Origin: Verrucomicrobiota bacterium
GTDB taxonomy: Bacteria > Verrucomicrobiota > Verrucomicrobiia > Opitutales > Opitutaceae
Assembly: GCA_023386835.1 (NCBI GenBank)
Contig: JAEWIY010000117.1
Coordinates: 1 to 47,221 of the forward strand
Reading direction: 5' to 3'
Length of the DNA stretch: 47,221 nt
Below, piece after piece: positions 19,185-28,265 of this stretch (positions are counted from its first letter, which is position 1; every line of letters begins with the position of its first letter). The position numbers were made by a program, and so were the translations under genes. The notes under the pieces are model-generated. The model saw only the letters and a list, made by a program, of their open reading frames with translations. It ran no database searches and was not told the DNA's origin.

Positions 19185-19212
19185 AACGCCCCCTCCGGTG
19201 GGAGGGGGCGTT
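19185..19212 (-). terminator. Rho-independent terminator of the TonB receptor gene
   Basis: A 12-bp GC-rich stem (AACGCCCCCTCC / GGAGGGGGCGTT) with a GGTG loop lies 27 bases past the receptor stop. Read on the minus strand, it is followed by TTTTTC TTTT. Confidence 0.85.
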
Positions 19213-19239
19213 GAAGGGATCGAACGTTCGTCGACTCGA

Positions 19240-22200
19240 TTAGAAGTCGAAGGACGCGGTCAGGATGAACTGGCGCGAGTCGATGATGCGGTACGACGAG
19301 GGCGAGCCATCGAGGTTGACCGCCACAACACGCAGGCCGCCGTCTTCGAACACGTCGTTGACGTTCAGCTGCAGCTTCATGCGGACACGGTCATCAAAGA
19401 TCCGGCGGGTGTAGCCGACCCAGAGGTCCGTGTACCAGTTGTCGCTGTCGTAGATCGGGCGGGTGGTGTCCGACAGATCGAGGAAGTTCGGGTTCGTGTT
19501 CGCACCGCTGGACTTGCCGTAGTAGCCGATGACGGCCTTGTCTTCCCAGCGCTGGCCGAGACCGACGTTCCAGCCACGCAGCGCGTCGTTGTCGAAGGCG
19601 TAGTTCGTCACCAGGGCGGCGCGATACTTGCGCTGGCCGGGAGCCGACTGACCGTCGAGGTCGCGAGCGAGTGCGTACTGCGGCTGTACGACGTTGTTGT
19701 AGTACGCCTGGACGTTGGTGTTGCCGTTCGGCTCGTCGAGGCGGACGTTCGTATCAAACCCGTAGGAGGTCCAGAAGTTGGTCAGGTCGACCGGACGACC
19801 ACCTGGGTTGGTGTAGGTGGCGAACTGCTGGTACTGTGGCAGCAGGAAGTCACTCGCCTTGGCGGACTGCCAGACCGGATTACGCACGGCGAACCAGGCG
19901 TCGAACTCCTTGAGCACGTTGGAGTACTTGGTGTCCTGCTTGCCACCCGTGAACCGGATGGTCCAGTTCGGCTTCGGGTTGTAGGTGAGCTGCACCTCCA
20001 TACCCTTCGCCTCGGCATTACGCGTGGCGAAGATGTTGCCGACGTTGGCGTAGTAGTCGTAGTCGAGACCCCAGATCTGCTCGGCTGCGTCTTGGACGGC
20101 CTGCTCTTCGGCGGACGTCAGATTGGCGCCGAACCCTTCCACGGTCGGGTCCATGCCCATGTTGATCATGGCGATGGTACGGGCCCAGTTGCGGAACAGG
20201 GTCGTGTCAACGTTGCCGGTCAGGCGGCTAATCGAGGTGCCGGGATTCGTGCGCTCGTTGGCGTTGGTCGCTTCGAACCAGGTGACACGAGCGAACAGCT
20301 TGTTGTCGAACAGCGAGAACTGGATACCGATGTCCTCACCTTCACCCTCGGGCTTCGGCAGCGGGGTGCCGAAAGCGTCCACCTGGGCGGCGGCCGGGGC
20401 GTTGAAGTTGTCCGATTTGTTGTAGCTGACGCCGAAGTCACGGACGAACTGCCAGAAGAGCGAGCCGTCGTTGGCACGGGCTTCAATGCCATTCCAGTTG
20501 CGGAACGGACGGAAGACGCCACCAATCGTGCGGGTCGTGCCGTCGAGCTCGTCCCACCGGTTCCAGCGGTTGAACACCTTATCGGTCTGGAACACGCCGT
20601 TGACCCACTTTTGCGGGTTGGTCAGGGCGGGTTCGACGATCTCGCCGGCGGCGTTGAGCACCGCGCCAGTCGTGGTGGTGCGGGCGCGGTAGTCATCCTT
20701 ACGGACGCCGAACGTGCCGACGATGCGGTCATCCCACAGGTAGCTGGTGATACCGGCGCTGTAGGATTCGAGCTCACGCTGGTTGCGGCCGGTGGAGGCT
20801 TCGAAGTCCACGAAGTCCGTGGTCATGCCGAGCTGCTCGAACTGGCCGGTGCCGTAGTTGAAGACCTCGATGTCGTTGTTGTAACGGATGTGGTTCCACT
20901 CGCCGGAGCCACGCGTGACCGTGCCCATCGGGTCGCCCGGCTGGGAGAGGTAGTACAAGCGGCGCAGGGAGGTCGTCTGGAAGTTCCAGCCGGTCGGGCT
21001 TCCGTTTGCATTGTTGTTCTGGTTGGCCATCCAGCGGTAGGCGCCAGCGTTCTGCTCCGCCTCGACGTAGTGAAGACGACGGCGCTTGAGGCTCGTCATC
21101 GAATCCTGCTTGGACCAAAGGCCGAGGATTTGGTGACGGCCGAGCCAGCGGGTCCAGTTGTCGTTGCGGGTGAAGTCCGGCGTGTAGGCCAGCATCGCAC
21201 GATAGTGGTCGTGCTTCTCCGTATTTAGGAACTGGTCGGGATCCTGGTCCTCGACGAAGACCTGCCCGAAGTACGGGTTGGCCTGGCCGTTCGGCAGGTT
21301 CGGGTTGGTGTCGACGAACAGCGTCGTGACGTTCAACTGCGCGACCGCGTAGTTGGTGATCGACTCGAAGTCCTGTTGGAACCAACCGGCGCTGAGGTGG
21401 AGGTCACGGGTGATCTCCTGCTCGATCTCGACGTTGAAGTTCGTGTTCATGTCGTGACCAAAGTTCATTTGGTTCACGTTCACGTCTTCCCAGTTGTAGA
21501 TCGACTTGTCGGTCACGCCGGAGTACTTGAAGTTACCCACGGTGCCACCGGTCTGGGTCCAGCCGGTGCTCTGCGTGAACGAGCGGTTGTAAACGTCCGC
21601 GTAGTAGGGGTTGGCCCAAATGTCGGCGGTTGGCGGATACAGGTCGGCGTTGGCGGCCGGATTGGTCGCGGTACCCCACTGCGTGCGGTAGCGCTGACCG
21701 TTCAGCGGCTGGAACCAGTGCTGGAGCTGACCGTCCGCGATCTGCATGATCGTGCGCGCCTGGTTCTGCCAGGTGATGCCGGGCACGTAGAGGGCGGAAG
21801 CGGTGTTGGTCAGGGCGACGTCACCGAAGATGTTGACGCCATTGTACTGGGTCCGGGCGGCGTTCCATTTCGTCGGATCGTAATCCGGACGGGACTCGAT
21901 GTACTGGCGCACCTCGTTGGCACGCGGTGAGTTGCCGTCGATGATGTACGGACCAACGACTTCGCCGGTCGCCATCTTCGTGATCTTCTTGGTCAGCGGA
22001 TCGTAAACCGGCTGGCCGGCCTCGCGCCACTCGGTGACGAAGTCACGGGGCGTCAGCGTATTCGGACGGCGGTTACGATTGTCGTAGTTTTCGACGCTGG
22101 CCCGGATCGTCGTCTTCGGGAACGGCTTGTAGGTGATCGCACCGTACTGGCGGTGCGTCTTGTCGTACGACGGCTTGCGCACGAACCGACGGTCGTCCCA

Positions 22201-22938
22201 GAGGAAGGCGCCGTAGATCGCGAGCGTATCGTCGATCAGACCCCGGTTGAACGAGAAGCTGCCACGGCGGGAGCCGCGGTCATCGAACCGGAAGGTGATG
22301 TTGTTGGTCTCCCGGTCGAGGATGGCCTGGGCGGTATTCTGGTTAACGATACCGGCCGGGCTGCCCATGCCGAAGAGCATGGAGTTCGGACCGCGGCTGA
22401 TTTCGACCGACTGGATGTTGTACGAGTCGAACGGAACCTGGGAGATCGCCGGGTAATAGTTGATGGCCGCGCTGGGCACACCGATACCGCGGACGCGGTT
22501 GGAGGTGGCGTTGGTCTGCGGCGTGCCGGTGCCGCCGGAGGTGAAGCCGGCGTTGGTGTCGGCGATACCGTCGCTGCGCAGCGAGAGGACCGCAGGCGTG
22601 TAGGTCGACGAACCTTCCGTGTTCACTTCGTAGCGGAACACGTCGTTGATGTCGACCGAGGCGGTGTCGTCCATCAGCTGCTTGTTGATCACGGAGATCG
22701 AAGCACCGAGATCGCTGATGTTGGTGTTGAGACGGCTGCCAGCGAGGGTGTTCTCGGCAAAGTAGCCGCGATCGCGGCCACTTTGCACCGTGAACGGGGA
22801 GAGCACGATGGTGTTCTCCGCGTCCTCAGGCGCCGGAGGCGGTGGAGTCGTTTGCTGGGCTGCCAAGGGCAGGCCAAGCAACGCGCAAAGCACGCTCCAT
22901 TCACGGAGCGGGCGACGGTTTCTTGGGATGGTGTGCAT
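19240..22938 (-). CDS. TonB-dependent outer-membrane receptor
   Basis: A 1232-residue outer-membrane active transporter, long for the family. A signal peptide (residues about 12-28) is followed by ENTIVLSPFTVQSGRDRGYFAENTLAGSRLN, a TonB-box-like and plug-start region typical of Opitutaceae receptors. The plug domain (to about residue 240) contains RVRGIGVP, VEISRGPNSMLFGMGSPAGIVNQ. The rest is a 22-strand barrel ending in FILTASFDF with terminal Phe. It likely imports an oligosaccharide processed by the enzymes encoded downstream (inference from co-orientation and a shared operator motif). A terminator follows. Confidence 0.95.
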   Translation of the reverse strand: MHTIPRNRRPLREWSVLCALLGLPLAAQQTTPPPPAPEDAENTIVLSPFTVQSGRDRGYFAENTLAGSRLNTNISDLGASISVINKQLMDDTASVDINDVFRYEVNTEGSSTYTPAVLSLRSDGIADTNAGFTSGGTGTPQTNATSNRVRGIGVPSAAINYYPAISQVPFDSYNIQSVEISRGPNSMLFGMGSPAGIVNQNTAQAILDRETNNITFRFDDRGSRRGSFSFNRGLIDDTLAIYGAFLWDDRRFVRKPSYDKTHRQYGAITYKPFPKTTIRASVENYDNRNRRPNTLTPRDFVTEWREAGQPVYDPLTKKITKMATGEVVGPYIIDGNSPRANEVRQYIESRPDYDPTKWNAARTQYNGVNIFGDVALTNTASALYVPGITWQNQARTIMQIADGQLQHWFQPLNGQRYRTQWGTATNPAANADLYPPTADIWANPYYADVYNRSFTQSTGWTQTGGTVGNFKYSGVTDKSIYNWEDVNVNQMNFGHDMNTNFNVEIEQEITRDLHLSAGWFQQDFESITNYAVAQLNVTTLFVDTNPNLPNGQANPYFGQVFVEDQDPDQFLNTEKHDHYRAMLAYTPDFTRNDNWTRWLGRHQILGLWSKQDSMTSLKRRRLHYVEAEQNAGAYRWMANQNNNANGSPTGWNFQTTSLRRLYYLSQPGDPMGTVTRGSGEWNHIRYNNDIEVFNYGTGQFEQLGMTTDFVDFEASTGRNQRELESYSAGITSYLWDDRIVGTFGVRKDDYRARTTTTGAVLNAAGEIVEPALTNPQKWVNGVFQTDKVFNRWNRWDELDGTTRTIGGVFRPFRNWNGIEARANDGSLFWQFVRDFGVSYNKSDNFNAPAAAQVDAFGTPLPKPEGEGEDIGIQFSLFDNKLFARVTWFEATNANERTNPGTSISRLTGNVDTTLFRNWARTIAMINMGMDPTVEGFGANLTSAEEQAVQDAAEQIWGLDYDYYANVGNIFATRNAEAKGMEVQLTYNPKPNWTIRFTGGKQDTKYSNVLKEFDAWFAVRNPVWQSAKASDFLLPQYQQFATYTNPGGRPVDLTNFWTSYGFDTNVRLDEPNGNTNVQAYYNNVVQPQYALARDLDGQSAPGQRKYRAALVTNYAFDNDALRGWNVGLGQRWEDKAVIGYYGKSSGANTNPNFLDLSDTTRPIYDSDNWYTDLWVGYTRRIFDDRVRMKLQLNVNDVFEDGGLRVVAVNLDGSPSSYRIIDSRQFILTASFDF

Positions 22939-23077
22939 GGGGAATCGGAAAAGAAGATGGAGACGAGGGGGACGACACCGTTGCTACCAACGTGAAAGCG
23001 GACGCAGGAGAGGCACCGGCGGAAAGGGTGAGGTGGTATTCGCCCCGCAGCGGATGGGGCGCAACCTAGCGACAGGT

Positions 23078-23088
23078 CTTACAGTAAG
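23078..23088. promoter_or_regulatory. Putative LacI operator before the TonB receptor gene
   Basis: CTTACAGTAAG, a perfect 5+1+5 palindrome identical to the core of the 19-base palindrome at 16895, lies 140 bases upstream of the receptor start. Flanking bases retain part of the longer symmetry (right arm GTAAGGAAC). Confidence 0.5.
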
Positions 23089-23094
23089 GAACGA

Positions 23095-24225
23095 TTAACT
23101 TCCGGCAAGTGATCCGGGTGGGGCGGCCAGCGGAGCCGGGTCGGGACAGAACCCATACAGCAGATCATCGCGGCCCTTGCCGGGCCAGTTTACCTGATCA
23201 ACGCGCAAGTGACGCATCACTGTGAACACAAGGTGGTTCAAGGCCGCCTCGAAGCCGAAAATCGAATACAGGGCGGGCACCGGCACCCGGATGACGAACG
23301 CGCTCAGACCGACATCCCGCAGCATGGCAACGCTGCGCCCGACGAGTTCCGCTTCCGCCGGCGATCCCCCTTGCAAAATGAGCACAGGATGCGGGTGGGC
23401 GTTCATCTGCTGAAACGGGCCGTGGGCAAACTGCAAAAAGTCGGAGATAGGCGGGCAGGGCCAGAAGACGCCTTCCATGAACTTGCACGCGAGGTTCTGC
23501 GCGAAGTCCGAGATCGGCGCGGCCGTGATCAGCTGAAACCCGGCCGAGAACGCGCTGGGGAGCCGGATCATCGCGTCGAGCAGGTCGGCCGGAGCCGTCA
23601 TCTGCAACAAGGGCAGGATATCGCCAGTCGTTGGCGGCCGGAAACGGCAGCCGCCGAACTGCGCGGTGAACTGCAGCGCCGCCAGGTATCCAGCCATGGG
23701 GCCGACGACGCGAATCAAGGTCGTGTACTCCTCCGCCAGTGGAAACTCGACCAGTTCGCCGCCCTCGCGTTGCAGGCTCTCCAGGAGTTCTGCCCGGTCC
23801 GGTTTGCCGGCGGCACGCGCCGCGGCTGGGGTGGTCGCCGAGAAAAGGATACAGTGGGCGAACTCACCGCGCCTGCGAAGGGCGATTTGCGCGTTTGGTG
23901 ACACACCCTGGCTCCAGACCACGAGCGCCTTGCCCTCAAACGCGTCGGGCGGCGACTCCACGAAACCGGAGAGGGGCAGGTAGGCCGCCGCCCGGTCCGT
24001 GTACAGGTTGAGCAGCATCACGAGGTAGCGCGCGTGCGCCTCCGAACTGCCGGTGCCGGTCACGATGAAGCGCTGCGTCTCCAGGGTTCGTGGGCTCAGC
24101 GGAGGCAGCCCACGGGCCAGCATGTCCGAGAGGATGGCGGGGATCCGTTCCAAACGGTGGGCCAGCAACTCGTGCCCGAGCGGGTCCGGCCGGGTCTCCG
24201 CTCGCTTCGGCTGCGGGTCGTTCAT
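23095..24225 (-). CDS. SIS-domain (sugar isomerase-like) protein
   Basis: A 376-residue protein with two SIS-like halves. The first contains RFIVTGTGSSEAHARYL, a phosphosugar-binding SSE loop as in glucosamine-6-phosphate synthase isomerase domains, and LVVWSQGVSPNAQIAL; the second contains FMEGVFWPCPPISDFLQFAHGPFQQ. No glutaminase domain is present, so it would act only as isomerase, deaminase or sensor. It ends just before the TonB promoter region and begins 25 bases after the tandem cyclohydrolase gene, so it may belong to that unit. Substrate unknown. Confidence 0.7.
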   Translation of the reverse strand: MNDPQPKRAETRPDPLGHELLAHRLERIPAILSDMLARGLPPLSPRTLETQRFIVTGTGSSEAHARYLVMLLNLYTDRAAAYLPLSGFVESPPDAFEGKALVVWSQGVSPNAQIALRRRGEFAHCILFSATTPAAARAAGKPDRAELLESLQREGGELVEFPLAEEYTTLIRVVGPMAGYLAALQFTAQFGGCRFRPPTTGDILPLLQMTAPADLLDAMIRLPSAFSAGFQLITAAPISDFAQNLACKFMEGVFWPCPPISDFLQFAHGPFQQMNAHPHPVLILQGGSPAEAELVGRSVAMLRDVGLSAFVIRVPVPALYSIFGFEAALNHLVFTVMRHLRVDQVNWPGKGRDDLLYGFCPDPAPLAAPPGSLAGS

Positions 24226-24250
24226 CGCAACAGCAGGTGAGCCTCGGCGT

Positions 24251-25843
24251 TCAGCGCGCCTCGTCGTCGAGGAAGATCCACTTCTCCACGTCGACCTTGT
24301 GTTCCTTCAAGGCCATCGCGTACTCGGGCTTCTTCACGAGGCTCGAGGGCGAATTCATCACCATCTGGATCTTGTCGTTCGGAATGTGGTGCTTCAGCAA
24401 CGTGATCGAAGCATCGTAGTCGCGGCTGTCATACCCAACCGCCAGCTTCCGGTAAGCTTCATCGCTCGAGAGGGCGAGCCCGGTCTCGGTCATCATCCGG
24501 TCGGTCGCATACGCGCCAAAGCCGGCGCCGCGGCCGTCGTTGTGCAGGAGCAGGATGGCGCCGACGCCGTACGTGACGATGTGCTTCACGCTCTGCTTGT
24601 ACTTGTCGCGGTTTTCGACCGTCCGCAGCGGGAAGCGATTAAACAACGATTCGCTGTGCAGTCGGATCACCGGCAGGTCGTACGTGCGCGGTTTCCCGTG
24701 CGTCAGCACGACGAACTCCTGGCTGGTGACGACATCGTAGTAGACGTGAACGCGGAACCAGTACGGTGTCGTGAGCAGGTCGACGATCGGGTCGTTGGGG
24801 TTCTCGCGATGATAGGCATCGAGGTGGTTCGGCGCGATGCGCACGAAGAACCGGTTGTCACGAATCAATTGATACCCGAGGACCAGCGGGTGCGGCCCGG
24901 CCATGTAGCGGTCGATCGACTGCTTGCTGAAGAGGGCTTTGAACTGGGCCTCGGTCAGCAGGATGTCGTTGTCGACCGGCTTCATCGGCAGGAAATAGCT
25001 GGCCGAGTAGATAAAGCGCTTCGCGTGCGGGAGTGCGTGCGGCTTGAACGGCACCACCGGCTCCGGCGGCAGCGCGCGACGCACCAGTGTCTCGGCGGGG
25101 CGTTTAAGGATGTGGCCGCTCGCCGCCTTGGAGGTCAGGTAGGCAAGATTGAAGGGCGACGGTTCAAACTCCAGCCGCTCGGTCCCCGCGACGGCGATGC
25201 CCTGTTGTTTGAGCGACTCGAGCTTGTCGGGGTTGTTCGTCAGCACGACGAACGGCGCGCGCAGGCCCAGCAGGTGGATGATGTGCGAGATGTTGTCGTA
25301 GTTGCGGTGGTCTTTCTTCAGCCCCATCGCCGCGTAGGCCTGAAAGGTCGACAACTGATCGAGCGACGCCTGCACCAGCATGCGATCGCGCGACTTGCCG
25401 ACGTAACCCACGCCGCGGCCTTCCTGCATCAGATAAAACAGAATGCCCTTTCCCTTTTCGGAGATGACCTTGAAGGCGCCCTCCAGCTGCTGCACACAAT
25501 CGCAGTCGCAGCCGCGCAACGTCTCACTCGTCACGCACGAGGAGTGCAGCCGGGTGTAGAGCACGTCGGCGTTGGTGAGGTCTCCGAAGGCCAGCGCGAT
25601 GATGTAGTGCTTGTCGATGATGTCCTGGAAAATGTGCGTCCGGAACACGCCAAAGCGGGTGTCGAGCGAGCAGGTGGCGATGTAGAGAGTCGTTCCATAC
25701 AGCGGCCGGTCGTCGATGGTGTGCCTGACGACCGAGCCCACCGGATGCTGCAGCGCCGCGATCAGCCGCTCGAAATCGGCTTCCGTGGGAACGTTCGGCA
25801 CGGCCGCGGCGGACGCGGGTTCAAAGGGAAGGACTTTCGTCAT
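24251..25843 (-). CDS. Tandem GTP-cyclohydrolase-II-like protein
   Basis: A 530-residue protein carrying two RibA-like modules. The first (about 50-220) keeps the zinc triad Cys103-x10-Cys114-x-Cys116 (SSCVTSETLRGCDCDCVQQLE region) and the QEGRGVGYVGKSRDRM active-site loop. The second (about 350-500) retains the fold (VIRLHSESLF, HNDGRGAGFGAYATDRM) but has no cysteines at the zinc positions, so it is probably structural or binds without hydrolysis. Standard RibA has one domain of about 200 residues. No other riboflavin gene is nearby; a purine permease, amidohydrolase, amidase and RidA gene are. This points to a URC1-like role in nucleobase breakdown rather than flavin synthesis (inference). 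Confidence 0.8.
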   Translation of the reverse strand: MTKVLPFEPASAAAVPNVPTEADFERLIAALQHPVGSVVRHTIDDRPLYGTTLYIATCSLDTRFGVFRTHIFQDIIDKHYIIALAFGDLTNADVLYTRLHSSCVTSETLRGCDCDCVQQLEGAFKVISEKGKGILFYLMQEGRGVGYVGKSRDRMLVQASLDQLSTFQAYAAMGLKKDHRNYDNISHIIHLLGLRAPFVVLTNNPDKLESLKQQGIAVAGTERLEFEPSPFNLAYLTSKAASGHILKRPAETLVRRALPPEPVVPFKPHALPHAKRFIYSASYFLPMKPVDNDILLTEAQFKALFSKQSIDRYMAGPHPLVLGYQLIRDNRFFVRIAPNHLDAYHRENPNDPIVDLLTTPYWFRVHVYYDVVTSQEFVVLTHGKPRTYDLPVIRLHSESLFNRFPLRTVENRDKYKQSVKHIVTYGVGAILLLHNDGRGAGFGAYATDRMMTETGLALSSDEAYRKLAVGYDSRDYDASITLLKHHIPNDKIQMVMNSPSSLVKKPEYAMALKEHKVDVEKWIFLDDEAR

Positions 25844-25937
25844 GGAAAAGGAGGAAGAAGATGCCCGGAACGGTATTCGGTTCAGCGGGCCTGACGAGCG
25901 GCGGACCCAGATTCAACACGGAGTGGCCGGCGGCGGC

Positions 25938-27275
25938 TCAGCCGTGAAACGGGAAAACGTGAAAGAACTCGAGGAAGAACACGAGCGCGATCAGGTAGCC
26001 CGCCAGCGGCAGACTGCGCGGCTGGCCGGTCGCGACGGCCAGCGTGGCTGCGCCGATGAGCCCCAGCCCGATGCCCTCGGCGATGCTGAAGGTGAACGGA
26101 ATCGCGAGCAACGTCAGCACGGCCGGGGCCGCGACGCGAAAATCGCTCATGTCGATCTCCGCGACCGACTGCATCATGAAGATGCCCACGATCACCAGCG
26201 CCGGCGCCGTCGCCGCCGCTGGCACTGCGAGGATCAAGGGCGTGAGAAACAGCGCCAGCAGCATCAGGACCGCGGTGGTGACGGTCGTCAGCCCGGTCCG
26301 CCCGCCCGCTTCGACGCCGGAGGCCGATTCCACGTAGCTGACGACGGTCGACGTGCCGAAAAGCGAACTGAGAATGGCCGCGGTGGAGTCGGCGAGGAGG
26401 GCGCGCCCGGCCTTGGGCAAGTGGCCATTGCGGTCGAGCAAACCGGCTCGTTTGGTCACGCCGATCAGCGTGCCGATGTTGTCGAACATATCGACGAGCA
26501 GTAGCGTCAGGATGAGCGGCAGCGCGCGTTGCAGCGTTGACCAGTCCGACAGGAAGTCGAAGCGCAGTTGCAGGAACACCGGTTCCGGAGAGGCTGGTAG
26601 CGAGAACAACGTCTCCGGCCAGCGCGTGACGCGGCCACCTTGTCCGTCGGGCACAAAAAGCCCGAGCAGCGTCATCACCAGGATGCCGAGCACAATCGCG
26701 CCCGGCACGCGTCGGGCGACGAGCACGAGGGTCAGCAGAATGCCGCCGAGGCAGAGCGCGACGGGACCGCTGGTGAAATCACCGGGCGCTACGAACGTCG
26801 CAGGATTCGAGACGATGATGCCTCCGTTCTTCAGCCCGATAAAAGCGATGAACAATCCGATGCCGCAGGTGATGGCGATTTTCAACGGATAGGGAATTGC
26901 CCGGACGATTTTCTCGCGCACGCCGGTGACCGAGAGGGCGAGAAAGATCACGCCGTTGACGAACACCATGCCGAGCGCCTGCTGCCACGGCACGCCGTAG
27001 GTGAGGCAGATCGTGTACGTGAAAAACGCGTTGATCCCCATGCCGGGCGCGAGCGCGATGGGATAGTTGGTCAGCGCCGCCATGAGGATCGTGCTGACCG
27101 CGGCTGTCAGCGCCGTGACGGTGACGAGCGCCGCCCGGTCCATGCCGGCATCGGCCAGAATGTTGGGATTCACCGCGAGCACGTAGGCCATCGCGGCGAA
27201 GGTGGTCAGGCCGGCCTGCAACTCCCGCGGCACCGTGGTGCCATGCTCGGACAGGCGGAAAAGGCGGTTCAGCAT
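25938..27275 (-). CDS. NCS2-family purine permease (AzgA/PbuG type)
   Basis: A 445-residue inner-membrane protein with about 13 helices. Diagnostic AzgA-branch motifs are GLTTFAAMAYVLAVNPNIL, APGMGINAFFTYT, LVDMFDNIGTLIGVTKRAGLLD and SSLFGTSTVVSYVESASGV. Members carry hypoxanthine, guanine or adenine with protons. It lies 94 bases upstream of the tandem cyclohydrolase gene in the same direction and is divergent from the amidohydrolase, with a shared promoter region at about 27276-27364. Confidence 0.9.
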   Translation of the reverse strand: MLNRLFRLSEHGTTVPRELQAGLTTFAAMAYVLAVNPNILADAGMDRAALVTVTALTAAVSTILMAALTNYPIALAPGMGINAFFTYTICLTYGVPWQQALGMVFVNGVIFLALSVTGVREKIVRAIPYPLKIAITCGIGLFIAFIGLKNGGIIVSNPATFVAPGDFTSGPVALCLGGILLTLVLVARRVPGAIVLGILVMTLLGLFVPDGQGGRVTRWPETLFSLPASPEPVFLQLRFDFLSDWSTLQRALPLILTLLLVDMFDNIGTLIGVTKRAGLLDRNGHLPKAGRALLADSTAAILSSLFGTSTVVSYVESASGVEAGGRTGLTTVTTAVLMLLALFLTPLILAVPAAATAPALVIVGIFMMQSVAEIDMSDFRVAAPAVLTLLAIPFTFSIAEGIGLGLIGAATLAVATGQPRSLPLAGYLIALVFFLEFFHVFPFHG

Positions 27276-27364
27276 AAAGGCGGCGGGACAACGGCAGCGG
27301 GCGACGCGGCCCCGCTGCAGGATTGTGGATTGCCCGAGGGGGCGTCACGTTCGATTTTCGGCCG

Positions 27365-28252
27365 GTGAGCGTCGTCGACTGCCACGTCCATCTGTATCCA
27401 CCGGAGATCAACCGTGCCACCCACGAATGGGCGGCGCAGGCAGGCGAACAAATCTGGGCGCGGCTCTGCACGCGGCGTCGTCGCGACGGGCGGCCTGTGC
27501 AGGGATTTCCGGATACGGATGCGTTGTTGCGCGCCATGGATGAGGCCGGCGTCGCACGGGCCGTGCTGCTGGGCTGGTATTGGGAAACACCCGCCGCCTG
27601 TACCCTGCAAAACCGCTTCTACGCCGAGTGCATTCACCGGCATCCGGACCGGTTGAGCGCCTGTGTCACCGTCCAGCCTGCTTCGGGCGCCGCCGCGCTC
27701 GAAGAGTTGGTTTGGGCGCAAGAGCAGGGATTTGTGGGCGTGGGCGAGATGTCGCCGCACGGGATCGGGCTCGGGGCGGAGGATCCACGCTGGCTTGAGG
27801 TGCTGCAGCGCGCCGGGGAACTGGGATTTCCGGTGGTGGTGCACGTGACCGATCCGGGGTCACGGCCGTATCCAGCCCGCGTCGACACGCCGCTGGCGGA
27901 TTTCGTGACCTGGGCACGCCGGTATCCGCAGACGAGCTTGGTGCTGGCGCACGGCGGCGGTCGGGTGCCGTGGCTGATGCCGGAGGTTCGGGAGTTGCCC
28001 AACGTTTATTACGACACCGCGGCGTTCCCGCTGCTTTACCCGGCTTCTGAACTTCCGGACTGGCTCGCGCAGGCGGGGGCAGATCGACTGTTGTGGGGAA
28101 CGGACTGGCCGCTGGATCTGTATCCGCGGCAGGTCTCGCACCCGGCCATGGCCGGTTTTCGCGCGGAGGTGGAAGCCGCCGTGGTCCGAACGCAGGACAA
28201 GACGGCGCTGCTGTCCGCGAACGCCCGGCGCGTGTTTCGGTTGCCAGTCTGA
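27365..28252 (+). CDS. Amidohydrolase-2 family metal-dependent hydrolase
   Basis: About 295 residues forming a TIM-barrel amidohydrolase: VVDCHVHLYPP (metal-binding HxH) at the start, VVVHVTDPGS, SLVLAHGGGRVPW and a C-terminal LLWGTDWPLD with the metal-binding Asp, followed by NARRVFRL. Members include decarboxylases and lactonases (ACMSD group). The frame is open to a TTG at 27323, but the conserved fold begins at residue 3 after GTG 27365, which I prefer. Single plus-strand gene between the permease and a convergent DUF3891 gene 14 bases away. Confidence 0.82.
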   Translation: MSVVDCHVHLYPPEINRATHEWAAQAGEQIWARLCTRRRRDGRPVQGFPDTDALLRAMDEAGVARAVLLGWYWETPAACTLQNRFYAECIHRHPDRLSACVTVQPASGAAALEELVWAQEQGFVGVGEMSPHGIGLGAEDPRWLEVLQRAGELGFPVVVHVTDPGSRPYPARVDTPLADFVTWARRYPQTSLVLAHGGGRVPWLMPEVRELPNVYYDTAAFPLLYPASELPDWLAQAGADRLLWGTDWPLDLYPRQVSHPAMAGFRAEVEAAVVRTQDKTALLSANARRVFRLPV

Positions 28253-28265
28253 GCGAACCGTTGGA

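Noticed and set aside
19021..21228. A 735-codon plus-strand frame opposite the TonB receptor gene
   Set aside because: Antisense to a clear TonB receptor; Val/Glu/Gly-rich with no family pattern.
24053..25894. A 613-codon plus-strand frame opposite the tandem cyclohydrolase gene
   Set aside because: Antisense shadow of a gene with intact catalytic motifs; no ribosome-binding context.
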